NCBI RefSeq assembly: GCF_013376005.1
Contig: NZ_JABMJK010000003.1
Location: forward strand, 1 to 64,000
Origin: Duganella sp. SG902
GTDB lineage: Bacteria > Pseudomonadota > Gammaproteobacteria > Burkholderiales > Burkholderiaceae_D
Direction of reading: 5' to 3'
Length of the DNA stretch: 64,000 nt
Shown here: positions 7,689 to 15,060 of the stretch, one piece after another
Position numbering within the stretch: the stretch's first letter is position 1
Layout: the number at the start of each line of letters is the position of its first letter
Translations under genes and position numbers: made by a program
Notes under the pieces: model-generated
The model's database searches: none
The model's input: only the letters and a program-made list of their open reading frames with translations
Told to the model about the DNA's origin: nothing

Positions 7689-7719
7689 AAAACCGGCGCC
7701 GGGCTGTCGCCGGGCGCCG
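7689..7719 (-). terminator. possible intrinsic terminator after the TonB receptor gene
   Basis: On the minus strand CGGCGCC (7713-7719), a 12-nt loop with an inner GGC/GCC pairing, and GGCGCCG (7694-7700) form a GC-rich hairpin followed by G and four T (7689-7692). It lies about 44 bp beyond the TonB receptor stop and ends about 15 bp before the copy B cyanophycinase start, so it could partly insulate the two transcripts. The T-run is short. Confidence 0.4.
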
Positions 7720-7762
7720 TTGCGTCTTGCCAGATGATACCAAGCAATTGCTTAAAAACGCA

Positions 7763-10498
7763 TTACTTGAACGCGTAATTTACACTGGCGTACAGGCGGC
7801 GCCCGCGCACGTCGGTGTAGGTCGGATCATAGCCGGAGATGAAGTGGTAGGCCTGGTTGGAGAACGGCGGCGCGGTGTCGAACAGGTTCTGGATGCCGGC
7901 GCGCAGCTTGAGCGCCTTGCTGGCCTGCCACGACCCGGTCAGGTCCCACAGCGAGTAGGGCTTGACGCGGTTGGGCTTGACCACCGAGCCGTCGTCCAGG
8001 TTGATGGCCGAGTTCTGGTCCTGGTAGCCGCTGGAGAAGGTGTTGGACAGGGTGGCCGCCCACGGGCCCTGGTCCCAGTCCAGGCTGATGGTGTGGCGCC
8101 AGCGCTGCACCACGCCGTCGGTGACGAAGCGGCCCAGGTTGGACACATAGACGTCGCCCTTGTCGTTCTGGATCTTGGAATCGGTCACATAGGTGCCGGA
8201 CAGGCGGCCGCCGAAGCGCCCGGCCCAGGTCTGCACGCCCTTGAAGTCGATGGTCAGGTCGAGCCCGGCCGCCTTCTGGGCGCCGCGGTTTTCCTTGAAC
8301 TGGTCGATCCACAGGATGTAGTTGTCGTCGTCCGGGTCGCGGTGCACCAGGCTGGCGTACTTGACCGGGTTGGCCAGGATCAGGTCGTCGCCGACCTCGG
8401 CGATCAGGTCGGTGCGCTTGATGTTCCAGTAGTCGAGCGTCAGCATCACCTGCTTGGACGGCTGCAGCACCATGCCGAGCGAGAACTGGCGGCTCTTTTC
8501 CGGCTTCAGGTTGGGGTTCGAGTGGCGGTGGGTTTCCCAGGCCTCGGCGCAGGAGGCGTAATCGTTGTCGACCACGGCGCAGTAGACCGGGTCCGGCAGC
8601 ACGGCGGTGCCGCCGACCTGCATCGGGCGGTACAGATCGGTCATGGACGGCGCGCGGAAGCCGCGCCCGGCCGAGGCACGGAACAGCATGGTCTTGTTCG
8701 GCATATAGGTCAGGCCCAGTTTCGGGCTGGCGGCGCCGCCCACCACCTGGTAGTGGTCGTAGCGGGCCGAGAGCTGGGCTTCCCACTGCTTGCTCAGCGG
8801 CAGCAGCAGCTCGCCGTACACGGCCTGGATGTTGCGCGCGTAGCTGGTGGCCTGGCCGCCCTCGGGCGCCGGGTCGTTGTTGATGTTGTCGCTCAGCAGC
8901 AGGGCCGACGGGTTGTAGTCGGTCTTCTCGCGGCGGATTTCGCCGCCGATGGCCAGCGCGGCCTCGCCGCCGGCCAGGGTGCCGACCGCGTGCGAGACCT
9001 TGAAGTCGAGCGAGTCGGTGGTGCCGCGCGCGTGGCGCACCTCGTCGTTGACCTGGAGGCTGTTGATCAGGTCGCGGCCGGCCTGGCTGGACGGGCCGAA
9101 CGGGTTGATCAGGCCGTCGGCGATGCCCTGCACCAGTTCGTTGTACAGCAGGTAGCCGTGGGTGTCGCGGTCGCGCACCACGTTGACGCTGTGGTTGAGG
9201 CCGATGTCATAGTCGAAGCCGTTGCGCGAGCCGCTCAGGCCGACCACATAGCGCTGGCTTTCGCTGGTCAGCTCGCTGGTGCGGCGGCCGGCCTCGTTGA
9301 GGCGGATGCGCAGCTCGACCTCCGGGTCGCCGCCGGCCTCGTCCGAGCCGAGGTCGTAGCCCTTGAAGGCCGGGATCACGCTGGCGTCGACATAGGCGCG
9401 CACCCGCGCCGACGAGGCCGCGTACCAGGTCTTGGAGCGGCTCAGGGCGATCTCGGCGTACAGCTGGTTGTCGGGGTTGAGCTGCAGCACGCCGCGGGTC
9501 AGGATGTTGGTCTTCTCCGATTTCGGGTACAGCTCGGTGTCGCCCATGTAGTTGTAGGTGCAGCCCTCGGGGCCGCCGGTGCCGCTCGGCAGGTAGAGGT
9601 TGGCCGGCGCCGAGCAGGTCGGCACCGACGGGTTGATCAGGCGGCTGCCGATGGGCTGGCCGTTGATCTTGAAGCCGTTGGCGGCCAGGTAGTCGCGCTG
9701 GTCGGCGCTGAGGCGAATATTGGCCGGCGAGGTGTAGCCGGACAGGAGGTGCGGCAGCCGCTCGGGGATGCGCAGGTCGTTGATGAAGCCGCGTTGCGAG
9801 GTCGACAGGGCGTCGGTGCGCTGGAAGTCGGCCACCGCGAAGACGTTGTAGCCGTCCTTGCCGAGGTCGCCGTGGCCGGCGGTGATGGTGGCGGTGCGCT
9901 TGCCGGCGCCGCCCTCCTCGGTCTTGAGGCCGTAGGCGTTCAGTTCCAGGCCCTGGAAATCCTTGCGCGTGATGAAGTTGATCACGCCGCCGATGGCGTC
10001 GGTGCCGTACAGGGCCGAGGCGCCGTCCAGCAGCACCTCGACGCGGGCGATGGCGGCGGCCGGGATGTTGTTGAGGTCGACGCCGGTGTCGTCGCCGGGC
10101 GAGGCGAAGTTGGCCATGCGGCGCCCGTTCAGCAGCACCAGGGTGGACGAGGTGCCGATGCCGCGCAGGTTGGCGCTGTTGAAGCCGCGCTGGTCCTTGC
10201 CGTCGGTGATGGAGACGCCGTCGGTCAGGCCGCCGACGTTGGCCGACAGCCGCGCCAGGATCTCGCTGGCGGTGGTGACGCCGACCTTGTCGATTTCCTC
10301 GCGCGTGATGACCTGCACCGGCAGGGCGGTCTCGGCCTCGATGCGCTTGATGGCCGAGCCGGTGATCTCCACCTTGGGCAGCGGCGCCGCCGGGCTGGCC
10401 TCCTGGGCGATGGCCTGGCCCAGCAGGCCGACGCCAGCGCCCACGCTCAAGGCCAGGCGGACGGCGCGCGCCATGCCGGTCATGCGGGTTGCCTTCAT
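7763..10498 (-). CDS. TonB-dependent outer-membrane receptor
   Basis: A 911-residue TonB-dependent receptor of the large type seen in Massilia and xanthomonads. The signal peptide ends near QAIAQEA. A TonB-box-like segment (KVEITGSAIKR) leads into the plug domain with GIGTSSTLVLLNGRRM, the plug VEVLLDGASALYGTDAIGG motif and INFITRK. A 22-strand barrel follows, with the usual C-terminal TonB blocks (FRAPSMTDLY, SLGMVLQPSKQ, GIQNLFD) and an aromatic-rich end (ASVNYAFK). The start at 10498 has AGGGAGAG just upstream; an upstream in-frame ATG lacks one. Such receptors import peptides, sugars or siderophores. Its place between cyanophycinases and a deacylase/transporter pair suggests peptide or amino-acid-polymer products as ligand, which is inference. 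Confidence 0.93.
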   Translation of the reverse strand: MKATRMTGMARAVRLALSVGAGVGLLGQAIAQEASPAAPLPKVEITGSAIKRIEAETALPVQVITREEIDKVGVTTASEILARLSANVGGLTDGVSITDGKDQRGFNSANLRGIGTSSTLVLLNGRRMANFASPGDDTGVDLNNIPAAAIARVEVLLDGASALYGTDAIGGVINFITRKDFQGLELNAYGLKTEEGGAGKRTATITAGHGDLGKDGYNVFAVADFQRTDALSTSQRGFINDLRIPERLPHLLSGYTSPANIRLSADQRDYLAANGFKINGQPIGSRLINPSVPTCSAPANLYLPSGTGGPEGCTYNYMGDTELYPKSEKTNILTRGVLQLNPDNQLYAEIALSRSKTWYAASSARVRAYVDASVIPAFKGYDLGSDEAGGDPEVELRIRLNEAGRRTSELTSESQRYVVGLSGSRNGFDYDIGLNHSVNVVRDRDTHGYLLYNELVQGIADGLINPFGPSSQAGRDLINSLQVNDEVRHARGTTDSLDFKVSHAVGTLAGGEAALAIGGEIRREKTDYNPSALLLSDNINNDPAPEGGQATSYARNIQAVYGELLLPLSKQWEAQLSARYDHYQVVGGAASPKLGLTYMPNKTMLFRASAGRGFRAPSMTDLYRPMQVGGTAVLPDPVYCAVVDNDYASCAEAWETHRHSNPNLKPEKSRQFSLGMVLQPSKQVMLTLDYWNIKRTDLIAEVGDDLILANPVKYASLVHRDPDDDNYILWIDQFKENRGAQKAAGLDLTIDFKGVQTWAGRFGGRLSGTYVTDSKIQNDKGDVYVSNLGRFVTDGVVQRWRHTISLDWDQGPWAATLSNTFSSGYQDQNSAINLDDGSVVKPNRVKPYSLWDLTGSWQASKALKLRAGIQNLFDTAPPFSNQAYHFISGYDPTYTDVRGRRLYASVNYAFK

Positions 10499-10590
10499 AT
10501 TCTCTCCCTGTTGTTCGATATGTAAATAATTCATTTAAACTAACTGTACGCACATGTGGCCAAAAACTCAAGGCGGCGGCGCGCGCGCGA

Positions 10591-10619
10591 TTTACTTTGT
10601 GAAAATAGTGCTACATACT
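10591..10619 (+). promoter_or_regulatory. candidate sigma-70 promoter for the deacylase-transporter pair
   Basis: TTTACT (10591-10596) and CATACT (10614-10619) are separated by 17 bp and lie 29 bp upstream of the deacylase start, in an AT-richer patch of the divergent intergenic region. It is a moderate match to the -35/-10 consensus; no operator was identified. Confidence 0.4.
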
Positions 10620-10648
10620 CAATGCTTTACGAACCAGCAGGGCAGGCC

Positions 10649-11782
10649 ATGCAAGCAATCACACATCCATTGTCGGTGGCGCACGCCAACGCCGCGTACA
10701 CGCTGACCAGTTTCCACTTCGGCACGCCGGGCAGCGGCAAGAAGGTGTACATCCAGGGCTCGCTGCACGCCGACGAGGTGCCGGGCATGCTGGTGGCGCA
10801 ATTCCTGCGCAAGGAATTGCTGGCGCTGGAGGCGGCCGGGCAGATCCACGGCGAGATCATCCTGGTGCCGGCCGCCAATCCGATCGGGCTGGCGCAGGCC
10901 ATCCACGGCGCCGCCTTCGGCCGTTTCGACCTGACCACCGGCGTCAATTTCAACCGCGCCTACAAGCACGTGGCCAACGATCTGAAGCGGTCGCTGGAGG
11001 GCAAGCTGGGGCCGGACGCGGCCGCCAATGTGGCGCTGATCCGCGAGCACGCGCGCGCCTCGATCGCCGACTGGCAGCCGGCCACCGACGCCGAGACGCT
11101 GAAGAAAACCCTGATGACCCTGGCGATCGACGCCGAAATCGTGCTCGACCTGCACTGCGACAACGAGGCGGTGCTGCACATTTACGCCGGCACGCCGCTG
11201 GCCGAGGCCATCGCGCCGCTGTCGGCCATCCTCGGCTCGCACGCCACGCTGCTGGCCTACGAGGCCGGCGGCGAGCCGTTCGACGAGGCCTGCAGCCGCC
11301 TGTGGTGGGATCTGGACCGGCATTTCGAGCACCGCTTCCCGATCCCGGCGGCCTGCCTGTCGACGACCGTCGAGCTGCGCGGCGAAATGGAGGTCAGCTA
11401 CGAGCTGGCGCGCAAGGATGCGGCCGGCCTGCTGCAATTCCTGGCGCTGAACGGCGTGCTGGGCGACGCCAACGCGCAGGCGGCGGCGGCCACGCTGCCG
11501 GAGCCGCTGTGCGCGCCGACGCCGCTGGAGGGCGTGGAGCCGGTGTACGCGCCGCACGCCGGCATCCTGATCTACACGCGCGAGCTGGGCGCGAAGGTGG
11601 CGGCCGGCGAGGCGCTGGCCGACCTGATCGATCCTGTCAGCGGCGAGACCACGGTGCTGCGCGCCACGGTCGACGGCGTGTTCTTCGCGCGCAGCGCGCA
11701 CCGCCACGTGATCCGCGGCATGAACGTCGGCAAGGTGGCCGGCGCCAAGGCCTATCGTGAGGGCGACCTGCTGAGCGCATGA
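10649..11782 (+). CDS. AstE/AspA-like zinc deacylase with C-terminal biotinyl-like domain
   Basis: A 377-residue M14-like metallohydrolase of the succinylglutamate desuccinylase/aspartoacylase group. Zinc ligands are His40 and Glu43 (SLHADE) and His169 (LDLHCD). A catalytic Glu is expected at Glu242 or Glu246 (VELRGEME), and the Asn-Arg pair NFNR (about 101-103) fits substrate carboxylate binding. The C-terminal ~70 residues (PVYAPHAGIL onward) resemble the barrel-sandwich domain found in this family. The next gene, a YfcC transporter, overlaps by ATGA, so the pair is coupled: import followed by deacylation or cleavage of an N-acyl amino acid or dipeptide is the simplest reading. The start was set at the ATG with CAGGGCAGG upstream; an alternative lies at 10622. 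Confidence 0.82.
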   Translation: MQAITHPLSVAHANAAYTLTSFHFGTPGSGKKVYIQGSLHADEVPGMLVAQFLRKELLALEAAGQIHGEIILVPAANPIGLAQAIHGAAFGRFDLTTGVNFNRAYKHVANDLKRSLEGKLGPDAAANVALIREHARASIADWQPATDAETLKKTLMTLAIDAEIVLDLHCDNEAVLHIYAGTPLAEAIAPLSAILGSHATLLAYEAGGEPFDEACSRLWWDLDRHFEHRFPIPAACLSTTVELRGEMEVSYELARKDAAGLLQFLALNGVLGDANAQAAAATLPEPLCAPTPLEGVEPVYAPHAGILIYTRELGAKVAAGEALADLIDPVSGETTVLRATVDGVFFARSAHRHVIRGMNVGKVAGAKAYREGDLLSA

Positions 11783-13176
11783 TGAAGAAAAAACTCAAAC
11801 TCCCGCATACCTTCGTCCTGCTGTTCATCATCCTGGCGCTGATCGCGGCGGCCACCTGGCTGGTGCCGGGCGGGAAGTACGACACCCATCTGGTCAACGG
11901 CAAGCAGCTGATCAATCCGGACAGCTTCCACTACATCGACAGCAATCCGCAGGGGCTGGTGGCGCTGATGAAGGCGCCGATCAAGGGCTTCGTCGAGGCG
12001 GCGCAGATCATCGGCTTCGTGCTGATCGTCGGCGGCGCGTTCGCGGTGCTGCAGAAGACCGAGGCGATCGACGCCATGATCAAGTCGCTGGCGAAGGCGC
12101 ACGCCAGCTCGGCGTTTATCCAGAAGGCGCTGATCCCGGTGTTCATCACCCTGTTCTCGATCGGTGGCGCCACCTTTGGCATGAACGAGGAGGCCATCCC
12201 GTTCATCCTGATTTTCGTGCCGCTGGCGCTGGCGCTGGGCTATGACACGGTGGTGGGCGTGTCGATTCCGTTTCTGGGCTCACAGGTGGGCTTTTCGGCG
12301 GCGTTCCTGAACCCCTTCAACGTCGGCATCGCCCAGGGCATCGCCGGGGTGCCGGTGTTTTCCGGCTGGGGCTATCGCCTGATCGTGTGGGCCATCGCCA
12401 CCACGGTCACCATCGTCTTCATGATGTGGTACGCGGCGCGCGTCAAGCGCGATCCGACCTTGAGCCCGACCTACGCGCTGGACCTGGAGAAGCGCAAGGA
12501 CTTGCCAGTGGGCGGCGTGGGCGAGTTCCACGGCATGACCGCGCGCCACAAGCTGGTGCTGTGGATCTTCGCCGGCTCGCTGGCGGTGATGGTGTTCGGC
12601 GTGGTGCATTACGAATGGTACATCGACGAGATCGCGGCGCTGTTCCTGTCGATGGCTGTCGTCATCGGGCTGGTCGGCAGGCTCGATTCGACCCAGATCG
12701 TGGAGGGCTTCATGCAGGGCGCGCGCGACCTGGTCGGCACGGCGCTGGTGATCGCGCTGGCGCGCGGCACGCTGGTGCTGGCGCGCGACGCCCACATCAT
12801 CGACACCATGCTGCACGGGCTGATGCCGCTGGTGCAGTCGGCCCATCCGGTGTTTGCGGCGTGGAAGATGTTTGGCATCCAGACGGTGATCAATTTCTTC
12901 ATCCACTCCGGCAGCGGCCAGGCCGCGCTGACCATGCCGATCATGGCGCCGCTGGCCGATCTGGTGGGCGTGACGCGCCAGACCGCGATCCTGGCGTTCC
13001 AGTTCGGCGAGTTCACCACGCCGATGATACCGACTTCCGGCATCACGGTGGGCGTGCTGGCACTGGCGCGCATTCCGTGGATCACCTGGGCCAAGTGGAT
13101 GATCCCGCTGCAACTGATCTACGCCGTGCTGGCGCTGGCCCTGCTGGTCCCGCCCTGCCTGATGAACTGGCAGTAA
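11779..13176 (+). CDS. YfcC-family (ArcD-like) inner-membrane transporter
   Basis: A 465-residue polytopic membrane protein of the YfcC family (COG1288, basic amino acid antiporter/C4-dicarboxylate-like group). The N-terminus KLKLPHTFVLLFIILALIAAATWLVPGGKY is a typical first helix and loop of the family (quoted in parts: KLPHTFVLLFII, TWLVPGGKY). About 12 hydrophobic segments follow, including SGSGQAALTMPIMAPL, which resembles a substrate-site hairpin. It starts at 11779 with an ATGA overlap to the deacylase stop. It likely moves the deacylase substrate or product; arginine, dipeptides or dicarboxylates are all possible. Confidence 0.88.
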   Translation: MMKKKLKLPHTFVLLFIILALIAAATWLVPGGKYDTHLVNGKQLINPDSFHYIDSNPQGLVALMKAPIKGFVEAAQIIGFVLIVGGAFAVLQKTEAIDAMIKSLAKAHASSAFIQKALIPVFITLFSIGGATFGMNEEAIPFILIFVPLALALGYDTVVGVSIPFLGSQVGFSAAFLNPFNVGIAQGIAGVPVFSGWGYRLIVWAIATTVTIVFMMWYAARVKRDPTLSPTYALDLEKRKDLPVGGVGEFHGMTARHKLVLWIFAGSLAVMVFGVVHYEWYIDEIAALFLSMAVVIGLVGRLDSTQIVEGFMQGARDLVGTALVIALARGTLVLARDAHIIDTMLHGLMPLVQSAHPVFAAWKMFGIQTVINFFIHSGSGQAALTMPIMAPLADLVGVTRQTAILAFQFGEFTTPMIPTSGITVGVLALARIPWITWAKWMIPLQLIYAVLALALLVPPCLMNWQ

Positions 13177-13213
13177 ATTTGCCGGGTATATAGACACGGT
13201 TTCTTAGTCCGGT

Positions 13214-13345
13214 AGGTTGCCTATTTCTGCCTATTTTCGCCTATTGAATGCCTATTCCGGTAACGCCTCTCCAGAGGGAAATCGGGTAAAAACCGCCTGA
13301 AAAATAGGCAAATCATAGGCGAAAATAGGCGAAAATAGGCAACCT
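13214..13345. repeat. mirrored GCCTATT array, element 1
   Basis: The left arm (13214-13256) holds four GCCTATT units starting at 13219, 13229, 13239 and 13250. The right arm (13303-13345) holds four inverse units (AATAGGC, one as CATAGGC) starting at 13303, 13314, 13324 and 13334. Unit spacing is 10-10-11 on the left and 11-10-10 on the right, an exact mirror. The arms match at 37 of 43 positions when inverted. The 46-bp core contains small palindromes (CCTCT/AGAGG). The spacing equals one DNA helix turn, so all units face one side. It lies between the YfcC gene and argH; the whole 13177-13484 gap holds no gene. A second element with the same design lies at 35741-35873. Confidence 0.9.
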
Positions 13346-13484
13346 GCATGAGGGAGGAACGGTGTGTATATCGCCGGCACGAAATGGCGCGGCTCCGGCT
13401 TTTCCCCGCCTGTATAGACAAGAGCGGCGCGTTTTACGGTTTATAATCGCTGGTTGATCCTCCGCGCACTTCCTCTATTTGACT

Positions 13485-14879
13485 ATGACCTCACAATTTT
13501 CCAAAAAGGCCGAAGCCTGGTCGGCCCGCTTCAGCGAACCGGTTTCGGACCTCGTCAAACGCTACACCGCCTCGGTGTTTTTCGACAAGCGCCTGGCCAA
13601 GGCCGACATCCAGGGCTCGCTGGCCCACGCTGAAATGCTGGCCGCCCAGGGCATCATCAGCGCCCAGGACCGCGCCGAGATCGAGCGCGGCATGGCGCAG
13701 ATCAGCGCCGAAATCGAAGCCGGCCAATTCGAATGGCTGCTCGACCTGGAAGACGTGCACCTGAACATCGAAAAACGCCTGACCGAGCTGGTGGGCGACG
13801 CCGGCAAGCGCCTGCACACCGGCCGCTCGCGCAACGACCAGGTGGCCACCGACATCCGCCTGTACGTGCGCTCGGCCATCGACGACGTGCTGGCCCTGCT
13901 GAACGCCCTGCGCGGCGCCCTGACCGACCTGGCCGAAAAGAACGCCGACACCATCCTGCCCGGCTTCACCCACATGCAGGTGGCGCAGCCGATCACCTTC
14001 GGCCACCACATGCTGGCCTACGTGGAAATGTTCGGCCGCGACGCCGAGCGCATGGCCGACGCCCGCAAGCGCGTCAACCGCCTGCCGCTGGGCGCGGCCG
14101 CGCTGGCCGGCACCACCTTCCCGATCGACCGCGTGCGCGTGGCCAGGACGCTGGGCTTCGACGACGTCTGCCACAACTCGCTGGACGCCGTCTCCGACCG
14201 CGACTTCGCCATCGAATTCACCGCCGCCGCGTCCCTGATCATGACCCACATCTCGCGCATGTCGGAGGAGCTGATCATCTGGATGAGCCCGCGCGTGGGC
14301 TTCATCGACATCGCCGACCGCTTCTGCACCGGCTCGTCGATCATGCCGCAGAAGAAAAACCCGGACGTGCCGGAACTGGCGCGCGGCAAGACCGGCCGCG
14401 TCTACGGCCACCTGATGGGCCTCCTGACCCTGATGAAGGGCCAGCCGCTGGCCTACAACAAGGACAACCAGGAGGACAAGGAGCCGCTGTTCGACACCGT
14501 CGACACGCTGGTCGACACCCTGCGCATCTTCGCCGACATGGCCGGCGGCATCACCGTCAAGCCGGAGAACATGCGCGCGGCCGCGCTGCAGGGCTACGCC
14601 ACCGCCACCGACCTGGCCGACTACCTGGTCAAGAAGGGCCTGCCGTTCCGCGACGCCCACGAGGCCGTCGCGCACGCGGTGCGCGCCTGCGACGACCTGA
14701 AGATCGACCTGGCCGAGATGTCGCTCGAGCAACTGCGGGCCTTCTCGCCACTGATCGGCGACGACGTGTTCGCCGTGCTGACGCTGGAGGGCTCGGTGGC
14801 CGCGCGCGACCACGTCGGCGGCACCGCGCCCAACCAGGTGCGCGCGGCCATCGCCCGCGTGCGCGCCCAGCTGAAGTAG
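13485..14879 (+). CDS. argH: argininosuccinate lyase
   Basis: A 464-residue argininosuccinate lyase of the fumarase/aspartase superfamily. It catalyses the last step of arginine synthesis, splitting argininosuccinate into arginine and fumarate in the cytoplasm as a homotetramer. The signature [12 protein letters not shown] is at about 283-294, and the [13 protein letters not shown] block near residue 110 binds substrate. Length is normal. ATG 13485 was preferred to the in-frame TTG at 13479 because [12 protein letters not shown] matches the usual N-terminus. A TATAAT hexamer (13442-13447) lies about 40 bp upstream, without a clear -35. Neighbours are not arginine genes, as is common for argH in this group. 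A REP-like palindrome follows. Confidence 0.97.
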   Translation: MTSQFSKKAEAWSARFSEPVSDLVKRYTASVFFDKRLAKADIQGSLAHAEMLAAQGIISAQDRAEIERGMAQISAEIEAGQFEWLLDLEDVHLNIEKRLTELVGDAGKRLHTGRSRNDQVATDIRLYVRSAIDDVLALLNALRGALTDLAEKNADTILPGFTHMQVAQPITFGHHMLAYVEMFGRDAERMADARKRVNRLPLGAAALAGTTFPIDRVRVARTLGFDDVCHNSLDAVSDRDFAIEFTAAASLIMTHISRMSEELIIWMSPRVGFIDIADRFCTGSSIMPQKKNPDVPELARGKTGRVYGHLMGLLTLMKGQPLAYNKDNQEDKEPLFDTVDTLVDTLRIFADMAGGITVKPENMRAAALQGYATATDLADYLVKKGLPFRDAHEAVAHAVRACDDLKIDLAEMSLEQLRAFSPLIGDDVFAVLTLEGSVAARDHVGGTAPNQVRAAIARVRAQLK

Positions 14880-14960
14880 GCGCCGCGCCGCCCGCCGGGC
14901 GGCGCCACGTCCCGCGCGGGCCGGCCTCCATGCCGGGCTGGCATGGCCGGCGCTCCATGG

Positions 14961-14980
14961 GTTCCCGCCTGCGCGGGAAC
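14961..14980. repeat. REP-like palindrome
   Basis: Perfect palindrome GTTCCCGC-CTGC-GCGGGAAC, about 80 bp after argH, with the same core and the same preceding ATGG as the palindrome at 177-196. It is probably one of many dispersed copies in this genome. No T-run follows, so it is not a classical terminator. Confidence 0.65.
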
Positions 14981-15060
14981 GACAGCGTCACTGTTTGATC
15001 TGGCGCAGTACCGCGCCGCGCCATCGCTCTAGCGTGAAGTCATCTACCACGGAGGATGAC

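Noticed and set aside
4920..7778. A 952-codon open frame on the plus strand
   Set aside because: It is antisense to two well-supported cyanophycinase genes, rich in His/Arg/Ala/Gly low-complexity composition, and shows no family features. High GC makes long shadow frames.
7727..10525. A 932-codon plus-strand frame
   Set aside because: Antisense shadow of the TonB receptor gene, which has complete family motifs.
10556..10648. Upstream extension of the deacylase gene
   Set aside because: The extension has no ribosome site and covers the likely promoter; residues are not typical of the family N-terminus.
13219..13340. Could the GCCTATT array be a CRISPR or iteron origin?
   Set aside because: Units are 7 bp with 3-4 bp spacers and mirrored halves, which does not fit a CRISPR; no cas genes. 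No replication initiator or DnaA boxes are beside it, so an origin is not supported.
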